DNA of 64,000 nucleotides from Methanobacteriota archaeon (GCA_023396065.1 JAEWXF010000028.1:124001-188000), one strand, 5' to 3'. Counted from the stretch's first letter, positions 18,072 to 28,160 are shown. A program made the numbers and translations. Notes: generated by a model from the sequence alone, not told the origin.

Positions 18072-19067
18072 ATGTCTATGAAAATCCAGACTCCCTCACG
18101 GCTGCATATCACGCTGATTGATCTGAACGGTTCCTACGGAAGAATCGACGGGGGTATTGGCCTCACTCTTGCCGATCCGCACTTCATCCTCGAAGCTGTT
18201 CCGGCTGATTCCGGCATCACCATTGAGTTTGCGAAAGACTGTCGCGGCAGTACCTCCGAACAACAGGCCTGTATCGGGAAAGTAACTGCCGCAGCAGAAA
18301 AAGCCGCCTCAACGTATACTCCGGAAACCGGGTATCACTTCACGGTCCACCAGCTCTGCCCGGCCCATTCAGGTCTAGGTTCTGGAACACAGATGTCCCT
18401 GGCCGCTGCAAAACTGATCGCTGAGTACGCCGGACACCATCCCACCAGTATTGAGCTTGCAGCCCTCGTCGGGCGTGGCGGAACTTCCGGGATCGGGGCA
18501 CACGCTTTTGATCTCGGCGGTTTTATTGCCGACGGCGGCCACAGTCTCAAAGAGAAAAAAAGTTTCATGCCTTCCTCTGTTTCCACCGCAAAGCCTGCTC
18601 TGCTCCTCGGCCGGTATGCGTTTCCGGAAGACTGGAGTGTTCTGCTCGCGGTACCGGCATTTGGGAACAGGTTTAACGGCGCGACCGAGCTGAACATCTT
18701 CCAGACTCATTGCCCTGTGCCGAAGACTGATGTGGAACAGGTTTCCCACCTTGTCTTCATGAACATGATCCCGTTTTTGATCGAGCAGGATATTGAAGCC
18801 TTCGGCCATGCTCTGGACCAGATTCAGTCGGTCGGTTTCAATAAAATCGAACTGACCCTCCAGCCGCAGAAGCTGACGAATCTCATGAACGATATGCGGG
18901 AGGCAGGAGCATACGGCGTCGGCCTCAGCTCATTCGGACCAACTGTGTTTACCGTCTTTGATACACACAACCAGGACATCGTCCGGGCAACACAGGAACT
19001 GCTTGGAGACGAAGGGCAGGTTATCGTAACTCATGCCCAGAATCACGGGGCGGAAATTATCAGATAA
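18072..19067 (+). CDS. mptG: Beta-ribofuranosylaminobenzene 5'-phosphate synthase (GHMP-fold)
   Basis: A 331-residue GHMP-superfamily protein. The ATP/phosphate loop PAHSGLGSGTQMSLAAAK and the later GGTSGIGAHAFDLGGFIADGG match the archaeal beta-RFAP synthase family, which condenses 4-hydroxybenzoate with PRPP in methanopterin synthesis. The start at 18072 (MSMKIQTPSRLHITLIDLNG) gives the family length; the frame stays open 84 codons further into pdxT but that part is a shadow. TATA-like TATTATCTCC precedes it. It makes the cofactor used by the Fae-Hps protein at the far end of this window. Confidence 0.92.
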   Translation: MSMKIQTPSRLHITLIDLNGSYGRIDGGIGLTLADPHFILEAVPADSGITIEFAKDCRGSTSEQQACIGKVTAAAEKAASTYTPETGYHFTVHQLCPAHSGLGSGTQMSLAAAKLIAEYAGHHPTSIELAALVGRGGTSGIGAHAFDLGGFIADGGHSLKEKKSFMPSSVSTAKPALLLGRYAFPEDWSVLLAVPAFGNRFNGATELNIFQTHCPVPKTDVEQVSHLVFMNMIPFLIEQDIEAFGHALDQIQSVGFNKIELTLQPQKLTNLMNDMREAGAYGVGLSSFGPTVFTVFDTHNQDIVRATQELLGDEGQVIVTHAQNHGAEIIR

Positions 19068-19115
19068 AACGTCTGTTTTAGAAAAAAATATTAAAAAAAA
19101 AGAATCAAACAGGTT

Positions 19116-20420
19116 TTACACAGCCTGTTTTACCATGTTTCCCTGCGGAACACGGATCATCCCGGACTCGGCAACTGCCTGAACAACTGCCTTATGGACA
19201 ATCTCCAGACCCTTCATCAGCAGTTCATCCTCAATCGTCAGAGCCGGCATAATCTTCACCACCGTATCTTCTTTGCCGGACAGCTCGATAATCAGTCCGT
19301 TCTCAAAGCAGAGCTGGCGGATACGCTGGGATGTTCCTGCCGGATACGCACCGAAATCTATACCCCACATCAGACCAAGACCACGGAACGTCAGGTTCGG
19401 GTCCACCAGCCGCAGGTGGGACGCAAGGAACTCCTCCACAATCTTTCCTTTCCGGACCGTCTCGGCCTCAAGATGATGCTCCATCATGTATTCTATCGCC
19501 GCCTTTCCGGCAACAAACGCCAGCTGGAACCCGCGGAACGTCCCGTTATGCTCACCCGGCAGCAGGACATCATACTCCGGCTTCACCAGCGCAAGAGAGA
19601 ACGGCATACCAATACCGCCGATCGACTTCGCCATCACCACGATATCCGGCTGAATACCCGCACGTTCAAACGAGAAGAACGACCCCGTCCGACCGCATCC
19701 TGTCTGAATCTCATCAGCGATCAGCAGCATATCATGCTTATCGCACAGAGCACGGATATCCCGCAGCCACTCCTCGGACAGCACATTGATACCGCCCTCT
19801 CCCTGCACACTTTCCACAATAATCGCAGCCGGCTTATCCACACCGCTGTGATCATGAGAAATCAGCATATCGATGTACGCAATGGTATCAAAGTTTGGCA
19901 TCATGGCAGGATGCGGCACATGGGTCACATTCCCGAGTGCAACCCCGCAGGCATCCCGGGCGGACCGCTCGGTTGTCAGCGCAAGGGAACCAAGCGACAT
20001 CCCGTGAAACCCGCCCATCAGGGCAAGAACATTGGACCGTCCCTTCACTTTCCGGGCGATCTTTAACGCGACCTCAACCGCATTCGTCCCGGTCGGTCCC
20101 GGAAACAGAACCTTATAGTCAAACCCGCGGGGTATCAGAACCCGCTGTTCCAGACACTCAAGAAACTCTCCCTTCGCACGGGAATACATATCCAGCCCGT
20201 GCACAAGTCCGTCGGCAAGCAGGTACTCAACCACTTTTCCTTTTATATAGTCATTATTATGACCATAGTTACAGCTCCCTGCTCCACAGAGGAAATCAAT
20301 GTATTCCGTTCCATTCTGATCGATCAATAAAGATCCTTTCGCTTTCGAGAAAATAACCGGATACTTTCTGCAATACGATCGTACGTTGCTTTCGAATGTT
20401 TCGAATACCGCTGATTCCAT
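19116..20420 (-). CDS. ectB: Diaminobutyrate--2-oxoglutarate transaminase (EctB-like)
   Basis: A class III aminotransferase of 434 residues from the ATG at 20420, where MESAVFETFESNVRSYCRKYP matches the usual EctB start; upstream methionines at 20450 and 20459 are possible. PLP lysine lies in MAKSIGG (about residue 265) and GPTGTNAVEVALKIAR binds the phosphate. EctB interconverts aspartate semialdehyde and 2,4-diaminobutyrate, first step of ectoine synthesis. ectA and ectC are absent here; the upstream neighbour on the same strand is a basic amino acid decarboxylase, so diamine production rather than ectoine is possible. Confidence 0.85.
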   Translation of the reverse strand: MESAVFETFESNVRSYCRKYPVIFSKAKGSLLIDQNGTEYIDFLCGAGSCNYGHNNDYIKGKVVEYLLADGLVHGLDMYSRAKGEFLECLEQRVLIPRGFDYKVLFPGPTGTNAVEVALKIARKVKGRSNVLALMGGFHGMSLGSLALTTERSARDACGVALGNVTHVPHPAMMPNFDTIAYIDMLISHDHSGVDKPAAIIVESVQGEGGINVLSEEWLRDIRALCDKHDMLLIADEIQTGCGRTGSFFSFERAGIQPDIVVMAKSIGGIGMPFSLALVKPEYDVLLPGEHNGTFRGFQLAFVAGKAAIEYMMEHHLEAETVRKGKIVEEFLASHLRLVDPNLTFRGLGLMWGIDFGAYPAGTSQRIRQLCFENGLIIELSGKEDTVVKIMPALTIEDELLMKGLEIVHKAVVQAVAESGMIRVPQGNMVKQAV

Positions 20421-20763
20421 TATCACGTCATTTGTGTTTCTTAAACCCATAGACCACACCCCCTGAATCGGACAAGTATGAATTTACAGGCAATCTAACC
20501 CTGCAGATTTTTGGGCTGCGCCGAGATTACAGGATCATGTTGCCCCCCTCACGGCTTAAAGGTGACCCTCCAAAAGAATGAAAATTTAACGACCATTTGG
20601 ACTTTCGGACGAAATCCATGGACTTCAAAATACCTCAAAAAAACCCGGATTCCTCATCCCTGACCAGATGGGGGTTAAATGGTTTTCGGATCCGAAAAAT
20701 GTATGAATGCAGTCCAAGTCACCCCGGCTGCAGCCGCGCATCAGCGGGGAACCCGGTACTGGA
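20421..20763. promoter_or_regulatory. Intergenic region upstream of ectB with 16-base palindrome
   Basis: A gap of 343 bases with no convincing gene. A perfect 16-base palindrome TTTTCGGATCCGAAAA sits at 20683-20698, about 66 bases past the decarboxylase stop and 260 before the ectB start. Read on the minus strand it could form a hairpin at the end of the decarboxylase transcript or be an operator for ectB. A TATA-like TTAAATTTT on the minus strand lies near 20590. Confidence 0.5.
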
Positions 20764-22218
20764 TCAGGGACCCTGTATCCCTACCGTAATCTCTCCGCGA
20801 TCGTTCACCCCGATGACCTTCTCCCCTGCATTTCTCAGCTCCGCGATATAGCGGATGACCTCGTCGGTCAGCATCTCACCCGGACAGACGAATGGAATGC
20901 CCGGGGGATAGGGAATGATTGAGGATGCACAGATTCTCCCTGCTCCTTCGGCGAGAGGTATGCGTTCTTTTTGCGCAGGGACGGAACAGAGAACCAGTTT
21001 CTTTTCAAACACTGCATTCACGGATTTTTTCTGCACATCCGTCCCGGACCGCCCGGCATACATCCCGTTGATCTCCCGCAGTGCCTCAATCAGCCGTACC
21101 ATATCCCGGCGGGTGTTGCCGATTCCGGTCATACACATCAGAATGTTGCCGGTCGTCAGCTCCGCATACACTCCGCGTTCCATCAGCAGGTGTTCCAGCG
21201 TCCCCGCATCCAGACCCAAGGCACTCATATCCAGATTGATCTTGGTGATATCCAGCCGTAGGCAGCTATCGACAGAAAGAGGACTGCCGATTACCATAAG
21301 ACCCGGGATAGAACGTGCTTCCGTATAGAAGTACTGCAGATTCTCATACCACTCCCGCATCAGAGTCTCCTGATGATTCCTGAGAATATCAGCGTTGATG
21401 TCAAGAGACGCCATCAGGAGATACGAGGGACTTGTGGACTGGATCATCTGCAGTTTATCTTCCAGCACGTAATGGTCCACCCGGTCGGAGTTGAGATTCA
21501 GTACCGCACTCTGGGTAAAGGAGGCAAGAGTTTTGTGAATAGAGTTGATGACAATGTCAGCCCCCGCTTCTTCAGCAGAAGCAGGCATGTCGGAAAATCC
21601 CGCGGTCCGGAAGAAATGCAGATGTGCACCGTGAGCCTGATCAACGATCAGAATTTTTCCGTGAGCGTGAACAACCTTTGCGATAGCTTTGATGTCGGAA
21701 CAGATACCGTAGTAGTTCGGCGAAGGGAGGATAACAGCATCCGCATCCGGATTTTCCCGGAGACACCGTTCTATCTCAGCGGCAGTGATCTCACCTGCGA
21801 TCCCGTATGCAGAAATCATCTCAGGATACGCGTATACCGGCTGGACATCAGCCAGAACAAGGGAGTTGTAGATCGCCTTGTGAGAGTTTCGGGCCATGAC
21901 GAGTTTTCTGCCTTTGGAAACCGAGGCCAGGATTGCGGCAATTACTCCGCCGCTGGTTCCGTTAATCAGGAGATACGACTTTCGTACGCCGTAGAGTGTT
22001 GCATACTCTTCCTGGGCGGCTTTCAGAATCCCTTCCGTCTGAAAAAGATTATCGGCCCCCGGAATTTCCGTGATGTCGCAGTCCATCATGTCGTTCAGAA
22101 ACGTTTCATACCCGAACCGCCGGTAGAGTGCAGAACCTTTGTGGCCGGGCATGTGAAAGGACACAGTCCGCTGTGCGGCATGGTGTGTGAGAAAATGCAG
22201 AATGGGTAGTGGTGTCAT
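20764..22218 (-). CDS. Orn/Lys/Arg decarboxylase family PLP enzyme
   Basis: A 484-residue fold-type I decarboxylase. The N-terminus has the family motif FHMPGHKGSAL, the cofactor aspartate lies in VDQAHGAH (D193) and the PLP lysine in NSIHKTLAS (K229). The C-terminal lobe ends with IPYPPGIPFVCPGE, typical of the short Gram-positive SpeA/Cad-like group. Substrate may be arginine, lysine, ornithine or, given the neighbouring EctB, diaminobutyrate; sequence alone does not decide. It shares strand with ectB and lies opposite mutS. Confidence 0.9.
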   Translation of the reverse strand: MTPLPILHFLTHHAAQRTVSFHMPGHKGSALYRRFGYETFLNDMMDCDITEIPGADNLFQTEGILKAAQEEYATLYGVRKSYLLINGTSGGVIAAILASVSKGRKLVMARNSHKAIYNSLVLADVQPVYAYPEMISAYGIAGEITAAEIERCLRENPDADAVILPSPNYYGICSDIKAIAKVVHAHGKILIVDQAHGAHLHFFRTAGFSDMPASAEEAGADIVINSIHKTLASFTQSAVLNLNSDRVDHYVLEDKLQMIQSTSPSYLLMASLDINADILRNHQETLMREWYENLQYFYTEARSIPGLMVIGSPLSVDSCLRLDITKINLDMSALGLDAGTLEHLLMERGVYAELTTGNILMCMTGIGNTRRDMVRLIEALREINGMYAGRSGTDVQKKSVNAVFEKKLVLCSVPAQKERIPLAEGAGRICASSIIPYPPGIPFVCPGEMLTDEVIRYIAELRNAGEKVIGVNDRGEITVGIQGP

Positions 22219-22353
22219 TTAAACCTCCCGTTGAGTACATGTGGTAGGAAGCAGGGATATTAATAGATGAGTCTCCCGAAAGGGAAACCAACACCCTGCC
22301 CGGGATCAGGAGGAAATCCTTCTTACCCTTTCGGACCCAATATACTTTCAGCA

Positions 22354-24978
22354 ATGCCTCCCGCAGTACGGAAAAGCCTTACACCCGCCATGGAACAGGT
22401 CAGAATGTTCAAACAACAGTATCCTGACTGTATCCTCTTCATGCGCATGGGTGATTTTTACGAAACATTCTGGGAGGACGCCGAGATCTGCGCCAGAGAA
22501 CTGGACATCGTACAGACCTCACGTTCCAAAGACCCGGACGGGAACCCCATCCCCCTCGCAGGTATCCCCTATCATGCCGTCGACCTCTACCTCCCCCGCA
22601 TGATCCGGAAAGGATACAAAGTCGCCATCTGTGAACAGATCGAAGACCCGAAAACCGCCAAGGGCGTCGTAAAACGTGACGTCATCCGTGTCGTCACTCC
22701 CGGCACTGCGATTGATTCCGGGATCATCGACGGAGCTGCCGCCCACTACCTCATGGCCCTTCTCCCGGATGCAAAAACCACCCGTATGGGCCTCGCATTT
22801 CTCGACATCACTACCGGTGAATTCTTCATTGAGGATATACCGGCAGGAGAAAACTACGCAGCCCTCGCCACGGAGATCGAACGCTACGATCCTGCGGAAC
22901 TCCTCGTTCCGCAGGGAATTTCTGCAACCCTCATCACGTTCCTTGCCGGAACCGGCCGGGTTCTCACACCTGGCCGCCCCGGTCTCTTCACCGACGGAAC
23001 CGCCGCCCTCTGCACGGCATTCGGTGTCGCATCCCTTGATGGCTATGACTGTGCCGACTCGCCGCTCGGAACAAACGCCGCAGCCGCAGCGTTTCGGTAT
23101 GCAAAAGAAACCCAGAAAACCGGACTGCCCCACATCCACGGCTTCTCCCGAAAACACACCGACACCACGATGGTCCTCGATGCAATCACCCTCCGGAATC
23201 TGGAAATCCTCACCCCTCTTCGGGGAGACCGCAGCGATACCACGCTCTACGGATTTTTAAACCGCACCAGAACCCCGATGGGAAGCCGCATCCTCAAAAA
23301 TGCCGTAACCGTCCCACTCATCGACCCGGACCTGATCAACCGGCGGCTTGACGCTGTCGAGTACCTCGCTGCCCGTCCCGTTCTCTGCACCACCCTTCGG
23401 GAAACCCTCACCAAAGTCTCCGACATCGAACGGATCGCCGGAAGAATCGCATACGGGAACGCATCCCCCCGTGACCTGCTCTCCCTCGCCGCAACCATCT
23501 CCAGCCTCCCGGACCTCAAAACCGCACTCACCGACGCAGTCGTCCTCCTCGCCGAAGAACGGGACACCATACCTGAATTTTCCGGAACGGCCGACCTCAT
23601 CCGCTCCGCAATCATCGATGACCCCCCGCTTGTCTATCGGAACGGCAACGTCATCCGTGCCGGATACAGTCCCGACCTCGACGAACTGCGTGCTGTCCTT
23701 GCAACCGGACGGGACTGGATCGCCGAACTCCAGCAGGCTGAACGGGACCGGACCGGCATTCGTTCGCTCAAAATCGCGTACAACAACGTCTTCGGCTATT
23801 ACATCGAAGTCACCAAAGCAAATCTGGATCGTGTTCCCCCCGAGTACGAACGCAAACAGACCACCGCAAACGGAGAACGGTTCACCCTGCCCGCATTACG
23901 GGAACGTGAAGCCCTGATGGCGCAGGCCGACGACCGCATACTCGCACTCGAAATCTCACTCTATGAATCACTGCTTGCAACCCTGCGGGAAAGCGTCCCC
24001 GCCTTCCAGGCAGCGTCCGCAGGAATCGGAACCATCGACATGCTTGCGGCATTCGCTGATCTCACCGTCGCCAACCGATATGTCAGACCTGAGTTCTCCT
24101 GCGGGGGAGAACTCCTCATCCGCGACGGTCGCCACCCTATCGTTGAGAATGCAGTTCCCGGCGGCTACGTCCCGAACGACACCGAAATGAACACCACAGG
24201 CGACCAGATTCTCATACTGACCGGAGCAAACATGGCAGGTAAATCGACCTACATGCGAAGCGTCGCCCTGATCTGCATTTTGGCACAGATCGGCTGCTTT
24301 GTTCCCGCACGGTATGCGAAAATCGGTATCGTCGACCGGATCTTCACCCGGGTCGGGGCATCGGATGACCTTGCCGGAGGACAAAGTACCTTCATGGTCG
24401 AAATGCTGGAACTGGCCAACATCCTGAACAACTCCACCGAAAAAAGTCTGATTCTGCTGGACGAAATCGGACGGGGAACGAGTACCGTTGACGGCTACTC
24501 TATTGCCCGGGCCGTTCTGGAGTATCTCCACGGCAAAGGAGGAACAGGACCGCGAACCCTGTTTGCAACCCACTTCCATCAGCTGATCGGCATGGAACAG
24601 GAACTGCGCCGGGTGAAAAATTATCATTTCGCCGTCAAAGAGGATCAGCATGACATCACGTTCCTCCGCAAACTCATACCGGGAGCAACCGACCGGAGTT
24701 ACGGTATTCATGTGGCCCGCATTGCAGGGGTCCCCAAAAAAGTCCTGGTTCGTGCCGAGGAGATTCTGACCGCTGCTCTCCGGGAAGACCGGACTGCAGA
24801 CGGCAGCGGCAAACAGAAGTATTACACGCAGATGCTTCTCGTCGACCCGGTCTCTGCTCCGGCTCCGGAGGTTTCGCCGGTGGAGGAGCGGCTGCGTGAA
24901 GCGAATGTAAATGATATGACCCCCATGCAGGCACTCACGCTGATCAACGAACTGAAGTCGATGCTGGAGCGAACGTAA
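22354..24978 (+). CDS. mutS: DNA mismatch repair protein MutS
   Basis: An 874-residue bacterial-type MutS1. The mismatch-binding Phe-x-Glu is seen in MGDFYETF near residue 37; the ATPase Walker A GANMAGKST is near 623-631, followed by FMVEMLE and the Walker B LLDEIGRGTS. I chose the start at 22354 (MPPAVRKSLTPAMEQ), since the extra 29 residues upstream are proline/glycine-rich and unlike the family. mutL follows after a single base, so the pair is an operon. MutS1/MutL are scattered in archaea and are thought to come from bacteria. Confidence 0.97.
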   Translation: MPPAVRKSLTPAMEQVRMFKQQYPDCILFMRMGDFYETFWEDAEICARELDIVQTSRSKDPDGNPIPLAGIPYHAVDLYLPRMIRKGYKVAICEQIEDPKTAKGVVKRDVIRVVTPGTAIDSGIIDGAAAHYLMALLPDAKTTRMGLAFLDITTGEFFIEDIPAGENYAALATEIERYDPAELLVPQGISATLITFLAGTGRVLTPGRPGLFTDGTAALCTAFGVASLDGYDCADSPLGTNAAAAAFRYAKETQKTGLPHIHGFSRKHTDTTMVLDAITLRNLEILTPLRGDRSDTTLYGFLNRTRTPMGSRILKNAVTVPLIDPDLINRRLDAVEYLAARPVLCTTLRETLTKVSDIERIAGRIAYGNASPRDLLSLAATISSLPDLKTALTDAVVLLAEERDTIPEFSGTADLIRSAIIDDPPLVYRNGNVIRAGYSPDLDELRAVLATGRDWIAELQQAERDRTGIRSLKIAYNNVFGYYIEVTKANLDRVPPEYERKQTTANGERFTLPALREREALMAQADDRILALEISLYESLLATLRESVPAFQAASAGIGTIDMLAAFADLTVANRYVRPEFSCGGELLIRDGRHPIVENAVPGGYVPNDTEMNTTGDQILILTGANMAGKSTYMRSVALICILAQIGCFVPARYAKIGIVDRIFTRVGASDDLAGGQSTFMVEMLELANILNNSTEKSLILLDEIGRGTSTVDGYSIARAVLEYLHGKGGTGPRTLFATHFHQLIGMEQELRRVKNYHFAVKEDQHDITFLRKLIPGATDRSYGIHVARIAGVPKKVLVRAEEILTAALREDRTADGSGKQKYYTQMLLVDPVSAPAPEVSPVEERLREANVNDMTPMQALTLINELKSMLERT

Positions 24979-24979
24979 A

Positions 24980-26770
24980 ATGGGCGTCATTGCGGTTCTG
25001 GATGAAGAGACGATCAACCACATCGCCGCAGGAGAGGTGGTGGAACGGGCGGCCTCGGTCGTGAAGGAACTGGTGGAGAATGCAATCGATGCGGGCGCCC
25101 GCCGGATTACCATCGATCTTTCTGCGGATAAAACTGCGATCACCCGGATTTGCGTAACTGATGACGGAGTCGGCATGACCGCAGATGATGCCCTCCTCGC
25201 ATTTCGTCAGCACGCAACAAGTAAGATCCACAGACCCGCAGACCTTGGAGAGATTGCCACCCTTGGTTTTCGCGGCGAAGCAATGGCGAGTATTGCGGCG
25301 GTTTCGCTGGTGACACTGATCACGAAACAACGCGGTTCTGCAGACCCGGAAGCATTGTGTGTCAGAGTTCACGGCGGCGAGGTTGCAGAGACCTCAGCGG
25401 TCGGAGCCCCCGAAGGGACGAATGTGGTGGTAGAAGGGCTGTTTTACAACACACCGGCCCGCAGAAAGTTTCAAAAAACGGTGGCAACCGAACTTGCCCA
25501 CATCTATGATCTGGTGGAACGGGTTGCTCTGGCACATCGGGATGTGGCGTTTGTTCTCACGTTTGGGGGAAAGGAACGGTTTCGGACCTATGGAAACGGC
25601 AGGTATCATGATGTGATCGCGGCGGTGTTCGGGACCGGATTTGCAAAAGATCTGGTAGCGGTCTCCGGTTCCTACGGACCGGTAAAGGTCGAAGGATTTA
25701 TCACAAAGCCGGGGTCTGAGATGAAAAGTACGCCGTCGCGGTTTTACCTCTCGATCAACCGCCGGCAGATTGTATCACGACCGCTGCAGTGGGCTGTTCG
25801 TGAAGGATACGGGACCCTTTTGCCAAAAGGCATGTATCCGGCTGCATTTCTCGATATCACGCTTGACCCCCGCGAGGTGGATGTGAATGTGCATCCGACG
25901 AAAAGGGAGGTCCGGCTTTCCCGGGAACGTGATGTCCAGACCGGCGTTGCGGATGCGGTGTACTGTGCTCTGCATCAGGAGCCGGTTTTTTCCGCAGTAC
26001 CGGAACCAGAACCTGAACGAACGCTTCCGGAACAGCTGCCGGTTTCTCTTGTGGGAGAGACGAAACCGTCCTACCTCTATCGTCCGGCAGCGGCGGTTTC
26101 CGCCGCTCCGTCTGTTTCCCGTGTTCACCGTCAGACGGACCTGCAGCTGCGGAGAACCGAGCGAGTGCCTGCACCCTTGAGTCCGGAGACGGATGTTGAT
26201 GTTCCTGTGGTGATCGGTCAGATTGCGGAGACCTACATTCTGGCGAAAAACGCTACCGGAGATCTGGTGGTGATCGATCAGCATGCGGCTCACGAACGGG
26301 TCATGTATGACCAGCTGCTCGCCCGGCAGGAAGCTTCCCGGCCTGGTCAGGAACTGCTGGTTCCCGTTCAGCTGCGCCTGACGAAACGGGAGGCTGCGGC
26401 AATGCCTGATATTCTTTCGGTTCTGGAGCAGGCAGGATATGTACTGGAACCGTTCGGGAAAGACGTGTGGATGGTCCGTTCGGTTCCCGTGGTCTCTGAA
26501 ACGCTCGGGGACCCGAACGTCATTCATGAGATTATTGCGGCTGCCCTCGACGGGTCGGCGGGCGGCGAGGAAGGTGTTCTCGACCGGGTGTTGAAAACGA
26601 CTGCCTGCCGGGCAGTGGTGAAAGGGAATACCCCTCTGACGGTTGAACAGATGCAGCGACTGGTACGGCAACTGATGGCGACGCGGTCTCCCTATACCTG
26701 TCCGCACGGAAGACCGACGACGATTGTTCTGACAAAGGAACGGCTCGCAGCAATGTTTTTGCGAACGTAA
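24980..26770 (+). CDS. mutL: DNA mismatch repair protein MutL
   Basis: A 596-residue GHKL ATPase. N-terminal motifs: IAAGEVVERAASVVKELVENA, DDGVGM and GFRGEAMASIA. The C-terminal dimerisation and endonuclease domain carries DQHAAHERVMYD near residue 433, close to the DQHA(X)2E(X)4E metal motif but with Asp in place of the final Glu, and CPHGRPT near residue 573. This indicates a nicking MutL of the MutH-independent kind. Cotranscribed with mutS. Confidence 0.96.
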   Translation: MGVIAVLDEETINHIAAGEVVERAASVVKELVENAIDAGARRITIDLSADKTAITRICVTDDGVGMTADDALLAFRQHATSKIHRPADLGEIATLGFRGEAMASIAAVSLVTLITKQRGSADPEALCVRVHGGEVAETSAVGAPEGTNVVVEGLFYNTPARRKFQKTVATELAHIYDLVERVALAHRDVAFVLTFGGKERFRTYGNGRYHDVIAAVFGTGFAKDLVAVSGSYGPVKVEGFITKPGSEMKSTPSRFYLSINRRQIVSRPLQWAVREGYGTLLPKGMYPAAFLDITLDPREVDVNVHPTKREVRLSRERDVQTGVADAVYCALHQEPVFSAVPEPEPERTLPEQLPVSLVGETKPSYLYRPAAAVSAAPSVSRVHRQTDLQLRRTERVPAPLSPETDVDVPVVIGQIAETYILAKNATGDLVVIDQHAAHERVMYDQLLARQEASRPGQELLVPVQLRLTKREAAAMPDILSVLEQAGYVLEPFGKDVWMVRSVPVVSETLGDPNVIHEIIAAALDGSAGGEEGVLDRVLKTTACRAVVKGNTPLTVEQMQRLVRQLMATRSPYTCPHGRPTTIVLTKERLAAMFLRT

Positions 26771-26784
26771 ACAAAAAAGAATGT

Positions 26785-27249
26785 TCAGATATAGTCGCCG
26801 ATGTCCATCTCGCGGGAAATAATCGTGTCGCAGTAATGACAGCGGAATCCCCGGGGGTGTACGGAGAAGTGACTCTTCGTCGGTTCCCGGGAGTTGGTGA
26901 TGCAGTTCGGATTCGGACACTTGATCACTCCGAGGATATCATGCGGAACCTCCACGGTTTTTTTCTCCACAACTTTTGAGTCACGGATAATACTGATCTT
27001 TGCATCCGGGGCGATCAGAGCGATCTTATTTACCTCGTCTTTATACAGTTCGCGGTTTTCGATCTTCACGATGTCTTTCCTTCCTCCCCGGGAGCTCTCG
27101 ACGTTCGTTGCAACTGTCACCGTGGTGTTGGTACCGTCTGCGATTCCAAGAATCCGCAGCACTGTCAGACCTTCACCCGGCGTAATATGATCAATCACCG
27201 TTCCGTTTTTGATCGGTGAGATGAGAATGCCGTCATCCCGGCGTTTCAT
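26785..27249 (-). CDS. pyrI: Aspartate carbamoyltransferase regulatory subunit PyrI
   Basis: A 154-residue regulatory chain. The N-terminal allosteric nucleotide-binding domain is followed by a zinc domain with C111, C116, C137 and C140 (CPNPNC and CHYC), which binds the catalytic chain. It overlaps pyrB by 4 bases, the usual archaeal pyrBI order, and is convergent with mutL (14-base gap). Confidence 0.97.
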   Translation of the reverse strand: MKRRDDGILISPIKNGTVIDHITPGEGLTVLRILGIADGTNTTVTVATNVESSRGGRKDIVKIENRELYKDEVNKIALIAPDAKISIIRDSKVVEKKTVEVPHDILGVIKCPNPNCITNSREPTKSHFSVHPRGFRCHYCDTIISREMDIGDYI

Positions 27250-28160
27250 GAGCTCATCACCTCGTTCAGCATTGCCATTCGCACCGGAACCCCGTTGTGT
27301 GCCTGTTCAAAGTACTTTGCACACGGCAGAGAATCTACTGCCGGATCGATCTCGTCCACCCGGGGCAGGGGATGCAGGACAATCATGGAGGGTTTTGCCC
27401 GGGAGAGCAGGTCCGGCGTGATCCGGTAGGTCGCTGCAAAGCTGGCAAACGCTGCCGGGTCCGGGAACCGCTCTCTCTGGAGCCGGGTGACGTAGAGAAC
27501 ATCCAGTTCGGGAAGTGTGTCCTCAATGGTCTCGTGTACAATGACTTCGCAGCCGGCGTCCGCCAGGTCCTGTTTCAGATGCGTCGGCAGATCCAGACCT
27601 TCCGGTGCGATGGTGTGAATCCGGACATCATGGTATTTACTCAGCGCAAACGCGAGAGAATGTACCGTCCGGCCGTAGCGCAGGTCGCCCTGCAGACCGA
27701 CATCAATGTTTTCGATCGGCATCGATTCCCGGATGGTAAACAGATCCAGCAGTGTCTGGGACGGGTGCTGGCCGGCTCCGTCGCCTCCGTTAATGACCGG
27801 AACGGACGCGACCTCGCTTGCGAGGCGGGCTGCTCCCTCTTTTGGATGACGAAGCACAATTGCGTCCGCATATCCGGAGATTACCCGGATGGTATCGGCA
27901 AGGGATTCACCTTTTACGATGGAGCTTGCTTCCACACTTCCCAGATTCAGAATTTTCCCGCCGAGCCGCATCATTGCGGAGGAAAATGACATCCGCGTGC
28001 GGGTACTGGGTTCAAAAAAGAGCACGGCTAAGATTTTATTGTCGAGTTCATGACCGGTAAAACCGCCCCGGTCAAATCTTGCAGCAGCGCAGAGGAGAGC
28101 ATCAATCTCCTCGCGTTCCATGTCCCGTACAGACAGGATATTTTTTTGCATGTATGTCAT
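27246..28160 (-). CDS. pyrB: Aspartate carbamoyltransferase catalytic subunit PyrB
   Basis: A 304-residue transcarbamylase joining carbamoyl phosphate and aspartate in pyrimidine synthesis. The carbamoyl-phosphate loop FFEPSTRTRMSF lies at residues 48-59, and a second signature HPKEGAARLASE follows near 130. A minus-strand TATA sequence ATTATATATCCC ends near 28206, about 45 bases before the start, and likely drives pyrBI. Confidence 0.97.
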   Translation of the reverse strand: MTYMQKNILSVRDMEREEIDALLCAAARFDRGGFTGHELDNKILAVLFFEPSTRTRMSFSSAMMRLGGKILNLGSVEASSIVKGESLADTIRVISGYADAIVLRHPKEGAARLASEVASVPVINGGDGAGQHPSQTLLDLFTIRESMPIENIDVGLQGDLRYGRTVHSLAFALSKYHDVRIHTIAPEGLDLPTHLKQDLADAGCEVIVHETIEDTLPELDVLYVTRLQRERFPDPAAFASFAATYRITPDLLSRAKPSMIVLHPLPRVDEIDPAVDSLPCAKYFEQAHNGVPVRMAMLNEVMSS

